Shown: positions 1 through 8,695 of the stretch, in pieces
Position numbering within the stretch: the first letter of the stretch is position 1
Layout of the letters: each line of letters opens with the position of its first letter
DNA from: Chryseobacterium sp. BLS98
Lineage (GTDB): Bacteria; Bacteroidota; Bacteroidia; Flavobacteriales; Weeksellaceae
Reading direction: 5' to 3'
Assembly (NCBI RefSeq): GCF_001045445.1
Contig: NZ_LFNF01000002.1
Location: 124,001-188,000 of the forward strand
Length of the DNA: 64,000 nt
Translations under genes and position numbers: made by a program
The notes under the pieces: model-generated
What the model was told of the DNA's origin: nothing
Seen by the model: only the letters and a program-made list of their open reading frames with translations
The model's database searches: none

Positions 1-1605
1 TATGCTTACTGCCGGGAATACTTTATATCTGTCATCAGAAGAGAAACCTGTTGCTCCATCTCTACGTACCGAAGCATTTAAGAGATATTTACCTGCATAA
101 TCATAATTAAGTCTTCCAAATGTCGATTCTATCCTTTTTTTGTAAGGAGTAACCGCGCGAGGATCATCTGGTGCACTTATGGTAGTTGCATAAATTTCAT
201 TTCCTTTAGAAATATCAAGACTACTATCATCCCCATTAAATACAATATCTCTGGCTTCCAGATAATTTTCACGATAATAATTTTGAGTACGTGAAAAACC
301 GGCAAGTAATTCAATATTATGCTGGCCCAGTTTTTTCTTCCAGGATAATGTGTTATCCCATACATAATCTCTGTTTCTGGAGTCTCTTGTTACCAAAAGA
401 GATCTGTTTGGCAAAGGAATATAGGTTGCTGTAGGGGTAAATTCATACTTGCTGGTATTGGTATTATCAGAAGTATAGCTAACTCTTAATGTAAAGTCTT
501 TAAGGAATTTATATTCAGCCCAAATGTTATTCAGCATACGCTGCTGCCTGGTTTTTGAACGGAATAAATCGAGCATTGCTCTTGGGTTCGTTACACTTAC
601 TAAGGTAATGTAATCATAATTATTAGTAGTTGGATCAATCGGATAGAATACCGGCGGAGCATTATAAGCAGTCAATAATGGATTATTTGCATTATTGTTA
701 TGAATATCTGCCCAGGTAAAATTATCCCCGATGGTTAAATTATCCGTGATCTTATAGGAAAGGTTAATTCTTGTATTTAATCTTCCAAAATCATTTCCTG
801 AGTTTATACCACGTCCCGCTTCTAAAGTTCCTTCATCTTTCAAATAACCTAAACTTAAGAAATAATTCAATTTGCCCAGATTACCCGAAGCAGAAATATC
901 GGATGAGCTGATAATTGCCGGTGATAGAACTTCATTGAACCAGTTCGTATCCGCTGGAAATTGAGACCTTGATATAAATTTTGTAGGATCTGTTACTCCT
1001 TCATTACGAAGCTTTTCATTATATAACTCAACATACTGGTCACCATTAACCATTTTCGGAACGTTGGTTACCTTTTTCACTCCAAGATAAGAGTTGAAAT
1101 TAAAGGTTGGTTTTTTACCTTTACCTGTTTTTGTTTTAATGATAACTGCTCCATTGGATGCCTTGGCCCCGAAGATGGCTAAACTGGACGGATCCTTCAG
1201 GATACTCATGGATTCTATGTCCTGTGGATTCAGGAAGGAAATATCATCTGTGATCATTCCGTCCACAATAAATACTGTTTTCCCGGTTATGGATCCAATA
1301 CCTCGGATATCTACTCTTGGTGATGCTCCAGGTGCTCCGGAATTAAGAATCTGAACACCGGATACTTTACCTTGGATAGAACTGATAGGGTTTGAATTAG
1401 GTCTGTCTGATATGTCCTTGGCGCTAATTGTAGCAATACTTCCGGTCACATTCTCTTTTTTCTGAGATCCATATCCTATCAGAACTACTTCCTCAATTTT
1501 CTGTTCTTTCGGAACAGTGTCTTTCGGTGTAGTCTGCGCATTGACGTTCATACCGAAGTATAAAACTGCAATGAGACATGAATACTTTAAATCACGTTGT
1601 TTCAT
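1..1605 (-). CDS. SusC/RagA-family TonB-dependent outer-membrane receptor (C-terminus cut by window edge)
   Basis: The frame is open from an ATG at 1605 to the window edge, so only about 535 N-terminal residues are visible. After a short signal peptide ending near NVNAQ comes the TonB-box-like IEEVVLIGYGSQKK, then a plug domain with the SusC hallmarks IRGIGSITGKTVFIVDGM and IESMSILKDPSSLAIFGAKAS. Beta-barrel sequence follows. The family imports oligosaccharides, peptides or other large ligands across the outer membrane with TonB energy and usually a SusD lipoprotein; any SusD would lie outside the window. The carboxypeptidase-regulatory-like domain usual between signal and plug is missing, so this is the short SusC form. 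Substrate unknown. Confidence 0.93.
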   Translation of the reverse strand, partial: MKQRDLKYSCLIAVLYFGMNVNAQTTPKDTVPKEQKIEEVVLIGYGSQKKENVTGSIATISAKDISDRPNSNPISSIQGKVSGVQILNSGAPGASPRVDIRGIGSITGKTVFIVDGMITDDISFLNPQDIESMSILKDPSSLAIFGAKASNGAVIIKTKTGKGKKPTFNFNSYLGVKKVTNVPKMVNGDQYVELYNEKLRNEGVTDPTKFISRSQFPADTNWFNEVLSPAIISSSDISASGNLGKLNYFLSLGYLKDEGTLEAGRGINSGNDFGRLNTRINLSYKITDNLTIGDNFTWADIHNNNANNPLLTAYNAPPVFYPIDPTTNNYDYITLVSVTNPRAMLDLFRSKTRQQRMLNNIWAEYKFLKDFTLRVSYTSDNTNTSKYEFTPTATYIPLPNRSLLVTRDSRNRDYVWDNTLSWKKKLGQHNIELLAGFSRTQNYYRENYLEARDIVFNGDDSSLDISKGNEIYATTISAPDDPRAVTPYKKRIESTFGRLNYDYAGKYLLNASVRRDGATGFSSDDRYKVFPAVSI

Positions 1606-1949
1606 ATAGTTTCAATTTTATTCGTACAATCTAATTTTATAATGCCTTTAGTGGAGTTATTTAAAATCTCAAAAAAAGACATTAGGTAAAAATAGAAAAA
1701 AAATCGAACAATGTTAAGATATCATAAAAATTTAAAAAAACTAAATAAATATTAAATAAAAAACTGAATAATACAATTTCAGGTAATTAAATTATATTAT
1801 AAATATTAATTTATGATAAAATATCCAATCCATCACCCTGCTCTTTTTGCAAAAAAATCACCAAATAGGCATGGAGAATTTAATATTTTGTTAATACAGT
1901 TATAGTATTTACCTTTGGCTCAATATTTGAGAAATTAAGAAAAAGATCA
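1606..1949. other. AT-rich divergent intergenic region
   Basis: A 344-bp gap between the divergent TonB receptor and DUF4197 genes. It is very AT-rich with many A-runs. A good promoter for the right-hand gene lies at its right end (1888-1917). No clear TAnnTTTG element was found for the receptor, and no ORF or RNA gene was recognised. Confidence 0.6.
1888..1917 (+). promoter_or_regulatory. Bacteroidetes-type promoter for the DUF4197 gene
   Basis: TTG at 1888-1890 is followed after 19 nt by TACCTTTG at 1910-1917, matching the TTG / TAnnTTTG consensus of Bacteroidetes primary sigma factor promoters. Transcription would start near 1923, about 27 nt before the ATG at 1950. Confidence 0.6.
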
Positions 1950-2621
1950 ATGAAAAAATACATTATAGCAGCAGCATTATTAATTGGAACCGGTACATTT
2001 ATTTTTACCAGCGTTCAATCCTGCACTACAGTAGCTACTTCGGACCTGGGTTTGTCTATTATTAAAAGGATTCTAACGAACGGGATCGATAAAGGGATGG
2101 GGATCTATAGCAATAAGGAGGCTTTCCTTCAGAATAACATGGTAGATAAGGCCCTTCCAAAGGAACTTAGAGATATCAACTCAACCCTGGAAAAAATCGC
2201 CCCTTCTCTGGTAGCTAAAGAACGTGATTTTATTGCCCAGGCAGCGGCCTATACTGTTAACACTTCAAAACCTATACTTCAGGGGGCAGTCAACAGCTTA
2301 AATGCTCAGGATGTTACCAGAATTATTCAGGGGACTACAGCCACTCAGATCCTGAAAGAAAAAACTTCCCAGCAGCTTGTAGCAGCAATAGCTCCTAAAG
2401 TGGACGAGAAACTGAATGAATATGGAATTGCAAAAACAATCAACACGGCTCTTTCAGGAAACAACCTTCTTGGCAGTCTTCTGGGAGGGAGCAACAGTAA
2501 CGTGAATGCCGGCGGACTAAGCAGACTTGCTTCTGAGCAGCTGGTAAACGGACTGTTCTACATCATTGAAGATTATGAACATCAGAATTCCAAAGCCCTG
2601 CTGGGACCTCTTGGAAAGTAG
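1950..2621 (+). CDS. DUF4197 family exported protein
   Basis: A 223-aa protein with an N-terminal hydrophobic signal (residues about 5-25, ending in SVQSC, possibly a lipobox). The helical body (ATSDLGLSIIKRILTNGIDKG, then ALPKELRDINSTLEKI) is typical of DUF4197, a periplasmic family of unknown function common in Bacteroidetes and Proteobacteria. It is full length for the family. The next gene starts 41 nt downstream and may be co-transcribed. Family assignment is by recognition of conserved patterns; no function is known. Confidence 0.8.
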   Translation: MKKYIIAAALLIGTGTFIFTSVQSCTTVATSDLGLSIIKRILTNGIDKGMGIYSNKEAFLQNNMVDKALPKELRDINSTLEKIAPSLVAKERDFIAQAAAYTVNTSKPILQGAVNSLNAQDVTRIIQGTTATQILKEKTSQQLVAAIAPKVDEKLNEYGIAKTINTALSGNNLLGSLLGGSNSNVNAGGLSRLASEQLVNGLFYIIEDYEHQNSKALLGPLGK

Positions 2622-2662
2622 AAAAATTTTCGCTATATTTATATATAATTTAACAAGGGCAG

Positions 2663-2968
2663 ATGGATATATTACAAGGAAACCAACACGCAAATCCGGA
2701 GGAATTTTATGTTTCTCTGAAGGAAAAACTGGAAGGTCACCACGACTTTCCTGAAGATTATTTATTTAAATTTATCATTCCCACAGATGATGCGAAACTT
2801 ACAGAAATTTATAAGGTTTTTGACGGCATCAAATTCACATTGGGGAACCGGGAAAGCAAAAACGGAAAATACACTGCATGCAACATTAATGCATTTGTTC
2901 TGGATGCAGATCAGGTAGTGAATATTTATAAGGAAGTAGCCAAAATAGAAGGCGTTATTCTGTTGTAA
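2663..2968 (+). CDS. DUF493 (YbeD-like) family protein
   Basis: A 101-aa cytoplasmic protein with the DUF493/UPF0250 pattern: an N-terminal FYVSLKEKLEGHHDFPEDY segment, a core with FKFIIP and a closing beta strand. E. coli YbeD has an ACT-like ferredoxin fold and no firm function. It follows the DUF4197 gene on the same strand and ends at a strong hairpin terminator, so the two probably form one short transcription unit. Confidence 0.75.
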   Translation: MDILQGNQHANPEEFYVSLKEKLEGHHDFPEDYLFKFIIPTDDAKLTEIYKVFDGIKFTLGNRESKNGKYTACNINAFVLDADQVVNIYKEVAKIEGVILL

Positions 2969-2975
2969 GAAAAAA

Positions 2976-3004
2976 AGAAAGTCAGCTTCGGCTGACTTTT
3001 TTTA
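2976..3004. terminator. Bidirectional terminator between DUF493 and ArsC-like genes
   Basis: The arms AAAGTCAGC and GCTGACTTT enclose a TTCG tetraloop, with A-rich sequence on the left and a T-run on the right. It lies between the ends of two convergent genes and can serve both. Confidence 0.85.
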
Positions 3005-3006
3005 AT

Positions 3007-3357
3007 TTATTTTTCAATAAAAAATTTCACATTCTCAATAGGTCTTCCCAGCATGGCAACCGATCCTTTAATCAGGATAGGCCTTTGTATCAGAGAAGGG
3101 TTCTCAGAAAGGATCTTAATCCATTCTTCTTCAGAATAGTTTTTATCAGCATAATTTTCCGTGTACAGCTTATCTGTTTTACGGATCATATGAAATACGC
3201 TCTGATTCAGCTTTTTCAGTACTGTTTTAATCTCCAGAATGCTTAACGGATCTTCGATGATATTGATGATCTCGAAAGGAACACCGTTCTCATCAAGATA
3301 CTCAAGTACAGCATTTGATTTAGAGCAGTTTCCGTTATGTAAAACCTTAACCATCAT
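3007..3357 (-). CDS. ArsC/Spx-family thioredoxin-fold protein (arsenate reductase-like)
   Basis: A 116-aa protein with the ArsC-type fold: an N-terminal HNGNCSKS loop in which the redox Cys is followed by Ser, a middle helical segment, and the C-terminal NPSLIQRPILIKG and GRP pattern of the family. E. coli ArsC reduces arsenate with glutaredoxin; short homologues such as YfgD are often of unknown substrate. There is no ars operon here, so arsenate reduction is only a family inference. Two Met codons occur in a row at the start; the second (MVKVLHN) is equally possible. Confidence 0.8.
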   Translation of the reverse strand: MMVKVLHNGNCSKSNAVLEYLDENGVPFEIINIIEDPLSILEIKTVLKKLNQSVFHMIRKTDKLYTENYADKNYSEEEWIKILSENPSLIQRPILIKGSVAMLGRPIENVKFFIEK

Positions 3358-3444
3358 AATATAATCATTTATAAAATTAAACTCCTCCCATCAAATTTAG
3401 GAAGAAATGAATTCAAAGCTGTCTTAAATTCTGATAAAAATTTG

Positions 3445-4059
3445 TTAAAAGAGACCGTTCAGCTCTGCTTCGATCTTTTCGAGGATAAATCCGAAATCTT
3501 CAGGCTTTTCTACAAAATCAAGATCGTCTACCTCAATCACAAGAAGTTTACCTTCGGTATAGTTGGAGATCCATTTTTCGTATTTCTGGTTCAGCTTTGA
3601 AAGATATTCAATGCTGATAGATGCTTCGTATTCCCTTCCTCTTTTATAAATCTTTTTGACAAGATTCGGAACATCAGATTTCAGGTAAATCAACAGATCC
3701 GGTGCGGAAACAAAAGATTTCATCAGTCCGAAAACAGAAACATAATTATTGAAATCCCTGTCTGAAAGAAGTTTCATATCGTTCAGATTTTCTGCAAAAA
3801 TGTGGGCATCTTCATAGATGGTACGGTCCTGGATAATATTTTTGCCGCTTTCCCTGATCTCTTTTACCTGGCGGAATCTACTTCCTAAAAAATAAATCTG
3901 CAGCGCAAAGCTCCACTTGCTCATGTCCGCATAAAAATCTTCAAGGTAAGGATTGTGGTCTACATCTTCAAACTGTGCATCCCATCCGTAATGCTTGGCA
4001 AGCATCGTGGTCAAAGTGGTTTTTCCGGCTCCAATATTTCCTGTAACTGCAATATGCAT
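3445..4059 (-). CDS. Deoxynucleoside kinase
   Basis: A 204-aa soluble kinase of the dNK/dGK family that phosphorylates deoxynucleosides for salvage. The P-loop GNIGAGKTT is at the extreme N-terminus, followed by the family's ED-x-NPYLEDFY substrate loop and a DRTIYED segment equivalent to the DRS/ERS motif. The ATG at 4059 is chosen because it puts MHIAVTGNIGAGKT at the usual position; a GTG at 4095 would add 12 residues and overlap the upstream gene. Last gene of a three-gene run with the secreted protein and the serine hydrolase upstream. Confidence 0.88.
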   Translation of the reverse strand: MHIAVTGNIGAGKTTLTTMLAKHYGWDAQFEDVDHNPYLEDFYADMSKWSFALQIYFLGSRFRQVKEIRESGKNIIQDRTIYEDAHIFAENLNDMKLLSDRDFNNYVSVFGLMKSFVSAPDLLIYLKSDVPNLVKKIYKRGREYEASISIEYLSKLNQKYEKWISNYTEGKLLVIEVDDLDFVEKPEDFGFILEKIEAELNGLF

Positions 4060-4087
4060 TCTCCTAAGTATTTTTTTATTAATTGAA

Positions 4088-5056
4088 CTAAACACCTGTG
4101 GACTGAACCGCTGAAGTATCTTCTAACAGCTTCTGTATCGTAGTTTCAGGAGCTTTTTCATCAGATTCTTTCTTTTCTCCGTCAGTTTTTTTCACCTCTT
4201 CACCAACGGTTTGTTCGGATGGCGGTTTTGTGTCAGACGGCGCAGTTTCCTGCTTGGTTTCAGGTTCTTGCTGCTGTTTAGTTTCCTTTATTTTTTCCAG
4301 GTTGTAAAGATAGAGTTTGTTGGCTTTGATTTCAAAATAAGAAAGGATGTTTTTATCCACAATTTGTGCGTCTTTATCTTCAAAAATCTTTACCATTCCT
4401 TTTTCAGGATCATATTTCTGGATCGAATTGTCTGCAACCACCAAAATAACATCATTTTCCCTTCTGAACCTTTTCCCGTTTTCAAGTGGGGCCTCAAAAA
4501 GTTTTTCAAATTTCAGCGAGTATACCCTGATATGCTTTCTGGTTAAAATATAGACTTTATTTTCAAATACCAGCAGGTCCATCAGATCATCAAAGCTGAT
4601 ATCAAACGGATAAGAATTTATGGTGGTATCGTTCCTGAAATTGTACTGAATAAGACGCTTTGTACTGTCGTCCAGAAGCCAAAGCTGCTGCAGGTCTTCA
4701 GCATAAGCCATTTTAATAAACCCGAACTTCTGCTTGAAATCTATCCTCTGGATTTCATTCATATTCTGGTCCACAAATTTCATTTCCTGGGCATTTTCAG
4801 AGAACAAAGGTACGCTTAGGGGATTCTGCACCGACTGTACTTTGTAGGGAACCGTCAGCATCATTTTTCCAAGCTGTTTCCCAAGAGAATCATATTTGGT
4901 AAAACTGAAGTCTTTATTTTTATAGATGTACAGATTCCCGTAATCGTCCGCAAGCATGTCTTTAGCTTCCTTCAGTTTCAAAGTATCTAAAGGGAGGGAT
5001 TTCTGTGCGGAAACGGTACAGAAAAGGAAAAAGAATAATATGTTTAAAAACTTCAC
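4088..5056 (-). CDS. Secreted protein of unknown function, propeller-like body and acidic tail
   Basis: A 322-aa protein with a signal peptide (residues 1-17, ending VSAQ). The body has repeated short beta units (DDYGNLYIYKN, DDSTKRLIQYNF, NSIQKYDPEKG) suggesting a partial beta-propeller. The last 70 residues are low-complexity and rich in Lys, Glu, Thr and Pro. The start is GTG at 5056, overlapping the stop of the upstream serine hydrolase as GTGA, which implies translational coupling. Homologues are common beside the deoxynucleoside kinase in Chryseobacterium-like genomes, from memory; no function is known. Confidence 0.75.
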   Translation of the reverse strand: MKFLNILFFFLFCTVSAQKSLPLDTLKLKEAKDMLADDYGNLYIYKNKDFSFTKYDSLGKQLGKMMLTVPYKVQSVQNPLSVPLFSENAQEMKFVDQNMNEIQRIDFKQKFGFIKMAYAEDLQQLWLLDDSTKRLIQYNFRNDTTINSYPFDISFDDLMDLLVFENKVYILTRKHIRVYSLKFEKLFEAPLENGKRFRRENDVILVVADNSIQKYDPEKGMVKIFEDKDAQIVDKNILSYFEIKANKLYLYNLEKIKETKQQQEPETKQETAPSDTKPPSEQTVGEEVKKTDGEKKESDEKAPETTIQKLLEDTSAVQSTGV

Positions 5057-6180
5057 TCTGATTTTTTAATGAGGTCAAGATACTGAAAAATAATTTCATC
5101 CAAAAGAGCATCAAAGTTAATCGAATTATCTTTAATATTAATTAGAATTGAAATCACCAGCCGATCTTTTGGATATATCTTTAAATTAGACATTCCCCCA
5201 TAGTAGGCTCCGTTATGGCCGAAAAAATAGTTCCCGTAGTAATCTTTTCTGGTAATAAATCCCAAGCCGTAAGTTTTGTCATAATTTCTTGGGGTCAGTA
5301 ACTCTTTAAAAGATTCTTTCGATATTATCCTATCTGCATACAGGTAGGAATTGCCTAGCTTTACAAGATCTTCTGATGTGGAAAGATAGCAGCCCGGAGC
5401 ATAATTAAAACTGCAATCTGTACACGGTACAATTCCTAATTTATCTTTATACCTATAATAAAACCTGGAAGTATCTTCATCAAAATTACCATCATCGGGT
5501 ACCGTATGATTTAATCCTGCTTTATCTATAACCAGCTCTTTTTTAGTTTTTGTAAGGGGTTCACCGGTCAGTTTTTCGATTAAAACACCCAATAACATAT
5601 ATCCGTAATTACTGTAACTGAAATCCACTCCGGGTTTGGATATAAAATCAGTTTTTTGAAAGGAACTGTAAAAATTACTTCTATGAAGGTCATTTTCCCC
5701 GCACATAAAACTCTTCTGATAATCCCTCACCAACCCTGCCCTATGGCTTAGCAGCTGTTCAACTGTTATATCATAATCTTTTACAGGAAGACTGTCCAGA
5801 TATTTATAAATACTCTCATTGATTTTTAATTTATTTTCCTCCTGAAGCTTTGCCAGAGTAACAGCCGTAATAGTTTTTGAAATACTCCCAATTCTGAATT
5901 TTGTTTTGGAAGGAATTACTTCCAGCTTCTTTTCCACATCTGAGTATCCGAATCCTTTTGAATATACCAGCTGATTTTTATGGGAAACAGAAATAGCCAA
6001 ACCCGGGATATCGTATTTTTTCCTGAATTTTTCAATCAGCTTGTCATTTTTATTATCTAAAACGGAAAAGTCGATTTTTTTCTGTCCAGATGCTGCACTG
6101 AAAAAGACAATGACGAGACATGATATTATTTTCAGAATTATCCTTTTAATACCTAAAATATTTTGACTGAATAAGATCAT
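5053..6180 (-). CDS. Serine hydrolase, beta-lactamase/penicillin-binding-protein (class C, S12) family
   Basis: A 375-aa exported enzyme. A hydrophobic N-terminus (residues about 12-32) leads to a catalytic core with SISK (Ser-x-x-Lys nucleophile motif, within RIGSISKTITAV), YSNYG (Tyr-x-Asn) and the late HNGAYYGG that takes the place of the KTG motif. The family includes DD-peptidases, esterases and class C beta-lactamases; the HNG variant favours an esterase or peptidase over a resistance enzyme. First gene of the run leading to the kinase. Confidence 0.85.
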   Translation of the reverse strand: MILFSQNILGIKRIILKIISCLVIVFFSAASGQKKIDFSVLDNKNDKLIEKFRKKYDIPGLAISVSHKNQLVYSKGFGYSDVEKKLEVIPSKTKFRIGSISKTITAVTLAKLQEENKLKINESIYKYLDSLPVKDYDITVEQLLSHRAGLVRDYQKSFMCGENDLHRSNFYSSFQKTDFISKPGVDFSYSNYGYMLLGVLIEKLTGEPLTKTKKELVIDKAGLNHTVPDDGNFDEDTSRFYYRYKDKLGIVPCTDCSFNYAPGCYLSTSEDLVKLGNSYLYADRIISKESFKELLTPRNYDKTYGLGFITRKDYYGNYFFGHNGAYYGGMSNLKIYPKDRLVISILINIKDNSINFDALLDEIIFQYLDLIKKSE

Positions 6181-6242
6181 TTAATGATAATAAATTGCTT
6201 AATTCTTGCTCTCAGAAAATTGAGGTTATTTTTTGAAATGAA

Positions 6243-6270
6243 AAATAGCGTCCCTGAAGAACGCTATATA
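6243..6270 (-). terminator. Terminator of the glutaminyl cyclase gene
   Basis: The arms ATAGCGT and ACGCTAT enclose a short loop and, read on the minus strand, are followed by TTTTTC. It lies about 20 nt past the stop codon of the gene at 6290. Confidence 0.7.
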
Positions 6271-6289
6271 TTTTAAATCAATTACTGGA

Positions 6290-7312
6290 TTATTTAATCT
6301 GAACTTCATAGATCTTCGACCAGTTTTTACCTGTTACAAGCATGTTTTCGCCCTTAAAAGCAATTCCGTTCAGTACATCATCACTTCCTTTGGTATTCTG
6401 TTTGGCAATATCGGTAAAATCGAATGTTCCCACTACTTCTCCTGTTGCCGGGTTGATCTTTAAGACCACTGGTTTCTGCCATACATTGGCATAGATGAAT
6501 CCGTTGTGATATTCAAGCTCGTTCAGCTGGTCATAGATCTGCGCGCTTCCTGCCACTGCTACATACTTGATCAGCTTTGAAGGATCATTGGCATCAAGGA
6601 AATACAAAAGTTTGCTTCCGTCTGATGCAATCAGGTTTTTCCCATCGTAGGTAAGCCCCCATCCTTCGCCCAGTACATTCGGGTAAGGGAATTCTGAAAG
6701 AAGTTTCAGCGAGCTTTTATCATAAATATAACCTTTTTTGCTTTGCCATGTCAGCTGATACACTTTATCTCCTACAATGGTGCTGCCCTCAGAAAAGTCT
6801 TCCTGAGCCTGTTTTGTAGAAGCCAGAGGGGTTGTGGTTCCCAATGTATATTTCAGGATCTGCGAAGAGCCGTTCTGCCCATCACTTTCATAGATGGTAT
6901 TGCCTTCGATCTGGAATCCCTGTACAAAATTTTTCGGATCATGAGGATATTCCGCTACGATCTGGTAAGTAAGGTTTTTTTCAGGGTTTTTTGCAAATAC
7001 ATTGATGGTTGCATCCTGATTCAATACTTTCCCTCCTTTTGTTTTGATATTGAAGGTAACGGTATTATCCCCTAATGTAAAGAATTTAGGGTCAACAGTT
7101 AAGCTTGAAGTTTCTTTGTCTCCGAAGCTGATGCTGATACTTTCTGCATTCTCCGTCACCTCTTTCGGAAGCTCCAGTTTATCACCGAAGTGATATCCTT
7201 TCTCAGTCATTGAATTATTATACTCATTCAGAGTGCTCAGGATTTTTTCATCTTTATTACAAGACGCCAACATCAAAACCACCGCTAAACCTACTATGAT
7301 ATTTTTTTTCAT
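6290..7312 (-). CDS. Glutaminyl-peptide cyclotransferase (plant/bacterial beta-propeller type), lipoprotein
   Basis: A 340-aa lipoprotein (LASC lipobox, Cys18). The C-terminal 240 residues match the glutamine cyclotransferase family: YPHDPKNFVQGFQIEGNTIYES, the GSS turn, LTWQSKKGYIYD, GEGWGLTYDGK and LNGIAFKGE. These enzymes convert N-terminal Gln to pyroglutamate. In Bacteroidetes many periplasmic proteins expose N-terminal Gln after signal cleavage, so the enzyme probably modifies exported proteins. An extra N-terminal domain of about 90 residues precedes the propeller. Confidence 0.88.
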   Translation of the reverse strand: MKKNIIVGLAVVLMLASCNKDEKILSTLNEYNNSMTEKGYHFGDKLELPKEVTENAESISISFGDKETSSLTVDPKFFTLGDNTVTFNIKTKGGKVLNQDATINVFAKNPEKNLTYQIVAEYPHDPKNFVQGFQIEGNTIYESDGQNGSSQILKYTLGTTTPLASTKQAQEDFSEGSTIVGDKVYQLTWQSKKGYIYDKSSLKLLSEFPYPNVLGEGWGLTYDGKNLIASDGSKLLYFLDANDPSKLIKYVAVAGSAQIYDQLNELEYHNGFIYANVWQKPVVLKINPATGEVVGTFDFTDIAKQNTKGSDDVLNGIAFKGENMLVTGKNWSKIYEVQIK

Positions 7313-7347
7313 TGAATTTCTAAATATTTCCCCAAAAATAGCAAATT

Positions 7348-7731
7348 TTATTCCGTATTGCCAATATTATCAACAGGCTGTCCAAATTGAAGTATATAAC
7401 CGTTGTTATCGTATACTGCAAATTCCCTCATATCCCAGTCAAAAGTCTCAATTTCATAACAGATTTTGGCTTTTGTTTTCAAGTCTTCCCAAAGATCATC
7501 AACATCATCAACATTGAAATAAAATGAGCCCGTAAAGCCTATTCCCTCTTTTTTTTCATGGGCATTCGGCTGGGAAAGCATGATCTGTATGTCATCTTTG
7601 CGAATTGAGGCCCACTGCCAGTCATCATTTCTTCCCATTAAGGTAAATCCCAGAATCCGGGTATAAAATCCTATGGTCTCGTCTATATTTTCAGTCCAGA
7701 GTACGGGACGAAGCGCTGTAAATGTTGTCAT
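7348..7731 (-). CDS. VOC-superfamily protein (glyoxalase/bleomycin-resistance fold)
   Basis: A 127-aa protein with two beta-alpha-beta-beta-beta modules, starting ALRPVLWTENIDETIGFY and ending DNNGYILQFGQP, typical of the VOC fold. Such proteins bind or isomerise small substrates with a metal, or sequester drugs; the substrate here is unknown. Its start overlaps the stop of the upstream acetyltransferase by 4 nt, so it is the last gene of an SRPBCC-GNAT-VOC unit. Confidence 0.85.
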   Translation of the reverse strand: MTTFTALRPVLWTENIDETIGFYTRILGFTLMGRNDDWQWASIRKDDIQIMLSQPNAHEKKEGIGFTGSFYFNVDDVDDLWEDLKTKAKICYEIETFDWDMREFAVYDNNGYILQFGQPVDNIGNTE

Positions 7732-8237
7732 CGCTGAAGGGATTGAAATGTATTTTTATTAATTTTCATATTAATGGAAAGCCATAATTCGTTGTCGATG
7801 CTGACTTCACTCAGGACATCCGGATCAATTTCAAAACCTACTTTTTTATAGCATTCAATAGCTCCGGTATTCCAGTCGTAGACATTCAGCTCGGCTGTTT
7901 CTCTGTCAAACTGGCTGAAACCATATTGCAGAAGATTCTGTACAATTTTTTTTCCGTAACCTTTTCCCCGGTTATTTTCGTCCCAGATCAGGATTCTTCC
8001 CAGCAGAAAAGTATTATCTTTCAAAAAAATCTGGGCATGGCCAATCACTTTTTGTTCCGTCTCATCAAAAACCCTGAACATGAATCTGTTTTCGTTTTCC
8101 AGATCAATTTCCAGCTGTTCTTTTGTCAGGGGAAAATGATAGGCAGGACCGGCAAACTGAAGAAGCATTCTTTTGTCCTTTATTGTAGAGATCAATTCAA
8201 AACTATCTTCTATGGTAAAAGGCAGCAGCTGTATCAT
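7728..8237 (-). CDS. GNAT-family N-acetyltransferase
   Basis: A 169-aa acetyltransferase. The acetyl-CoA pyrophosphate loop is RGKGYGKKIV, in the usual motif A position, and is followed by motif B (ELNVYDWNTGAIECYKKVGF). This arrangement resembles RimJ/RimL-type enzymes acting on amino groups of proteins or small molecules. The substrate is not evident. It lies between the SRPBCC and VOC genes, with 5 nt and a 4-nt overlap respectively. Confidence 0.88.
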   Translation of the reverse strand: MIQLLPFTIEDSFELISTIKDKRMLLQFAGPAYHFPLTKEQLEIDLENENRFMFRVFDETEQKVIGHAQIFLKDNTFLLGRILIWDENNRGKGYGKKIVQNLLQYGFSQFDRETAELNVYDWNTGAIECYKKVGFEIDPDVLSEVSIDNELWLSINMKINKNTFQSLQR

Positions 8238-8242
8238 ATGAT

Positions 8243-8668
8243 TTATTTTTCCAGATAGTTTTTCAAGCTTTGTCCGATAATTCCATTCCAGCCTTCGGTA
8301 AAGCTTTTCCTTGAAAAGTTTTCGCCCAAGCTATCAAATCCTTCAATATGATCATGAGTCAATGTTACCAGCGTTCCGGTGTCCTCTTTCTGAAGCTCCC
8401 AAGTGACGGTAGTTACAGCATCCGAAAATTCGGGATACGACCAGGTATGTTTTAATTTTTTGTTAGGAACAATTTCCAGAATATGGCACTGGTGATGGTA
8501 TTTCTTAGCTTCACCCGGCTCATAGAAATTAAATTCTTTTCCAGTTTCCAACACAAAATCCCGGATATCAAAATACCAGGATTTCATTTCGCTTTTATCG
8601 GTCAATGCGCTCCAGACTTTTTCTACCTGAGCATTTATTTTGTACTGAACGGTGATTGGTGTATTCAT
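8243..8668 (-). CDS. SRPBCC (AHSA1-type) domain protein
   Basis: A 141-aa START/AHA1-like protein. It opens with a YKINAQVEKVWSALTDKSEMKSWYF segment typical of SRPBCC proteins and ends with EGWNGIIGQSLKNYL, the family's last helix. Such proteins form a hydrophobic cavity for small ligands; the function is unknown. First gene of a likely operon with the acetyltransferase and VOC protein. Confidence 0.85.
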   Translation of the reverse strand: MNTPITVQYKINAQVEKVWSALTDKSEMKSWYFDIRDFVLETGKEFNFYEPGEAKKYHHQCHILEIVPNKKLKHTWSYPEFSDAVTTVTWELQKEDTGTLVTLTHDHIEGFDSLGENFSRKSFTEGWNGIIGQSLKNYLEK

Positions 8669-8695
8669 GTTTTCAATTTTTTTAATTAAAAATAT

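Noticed and set aside
3445-4095. GTG start of the kinase at 4095
   Set aside because: The ATG at 4059 places the P-loop at the normal N-terminal position.
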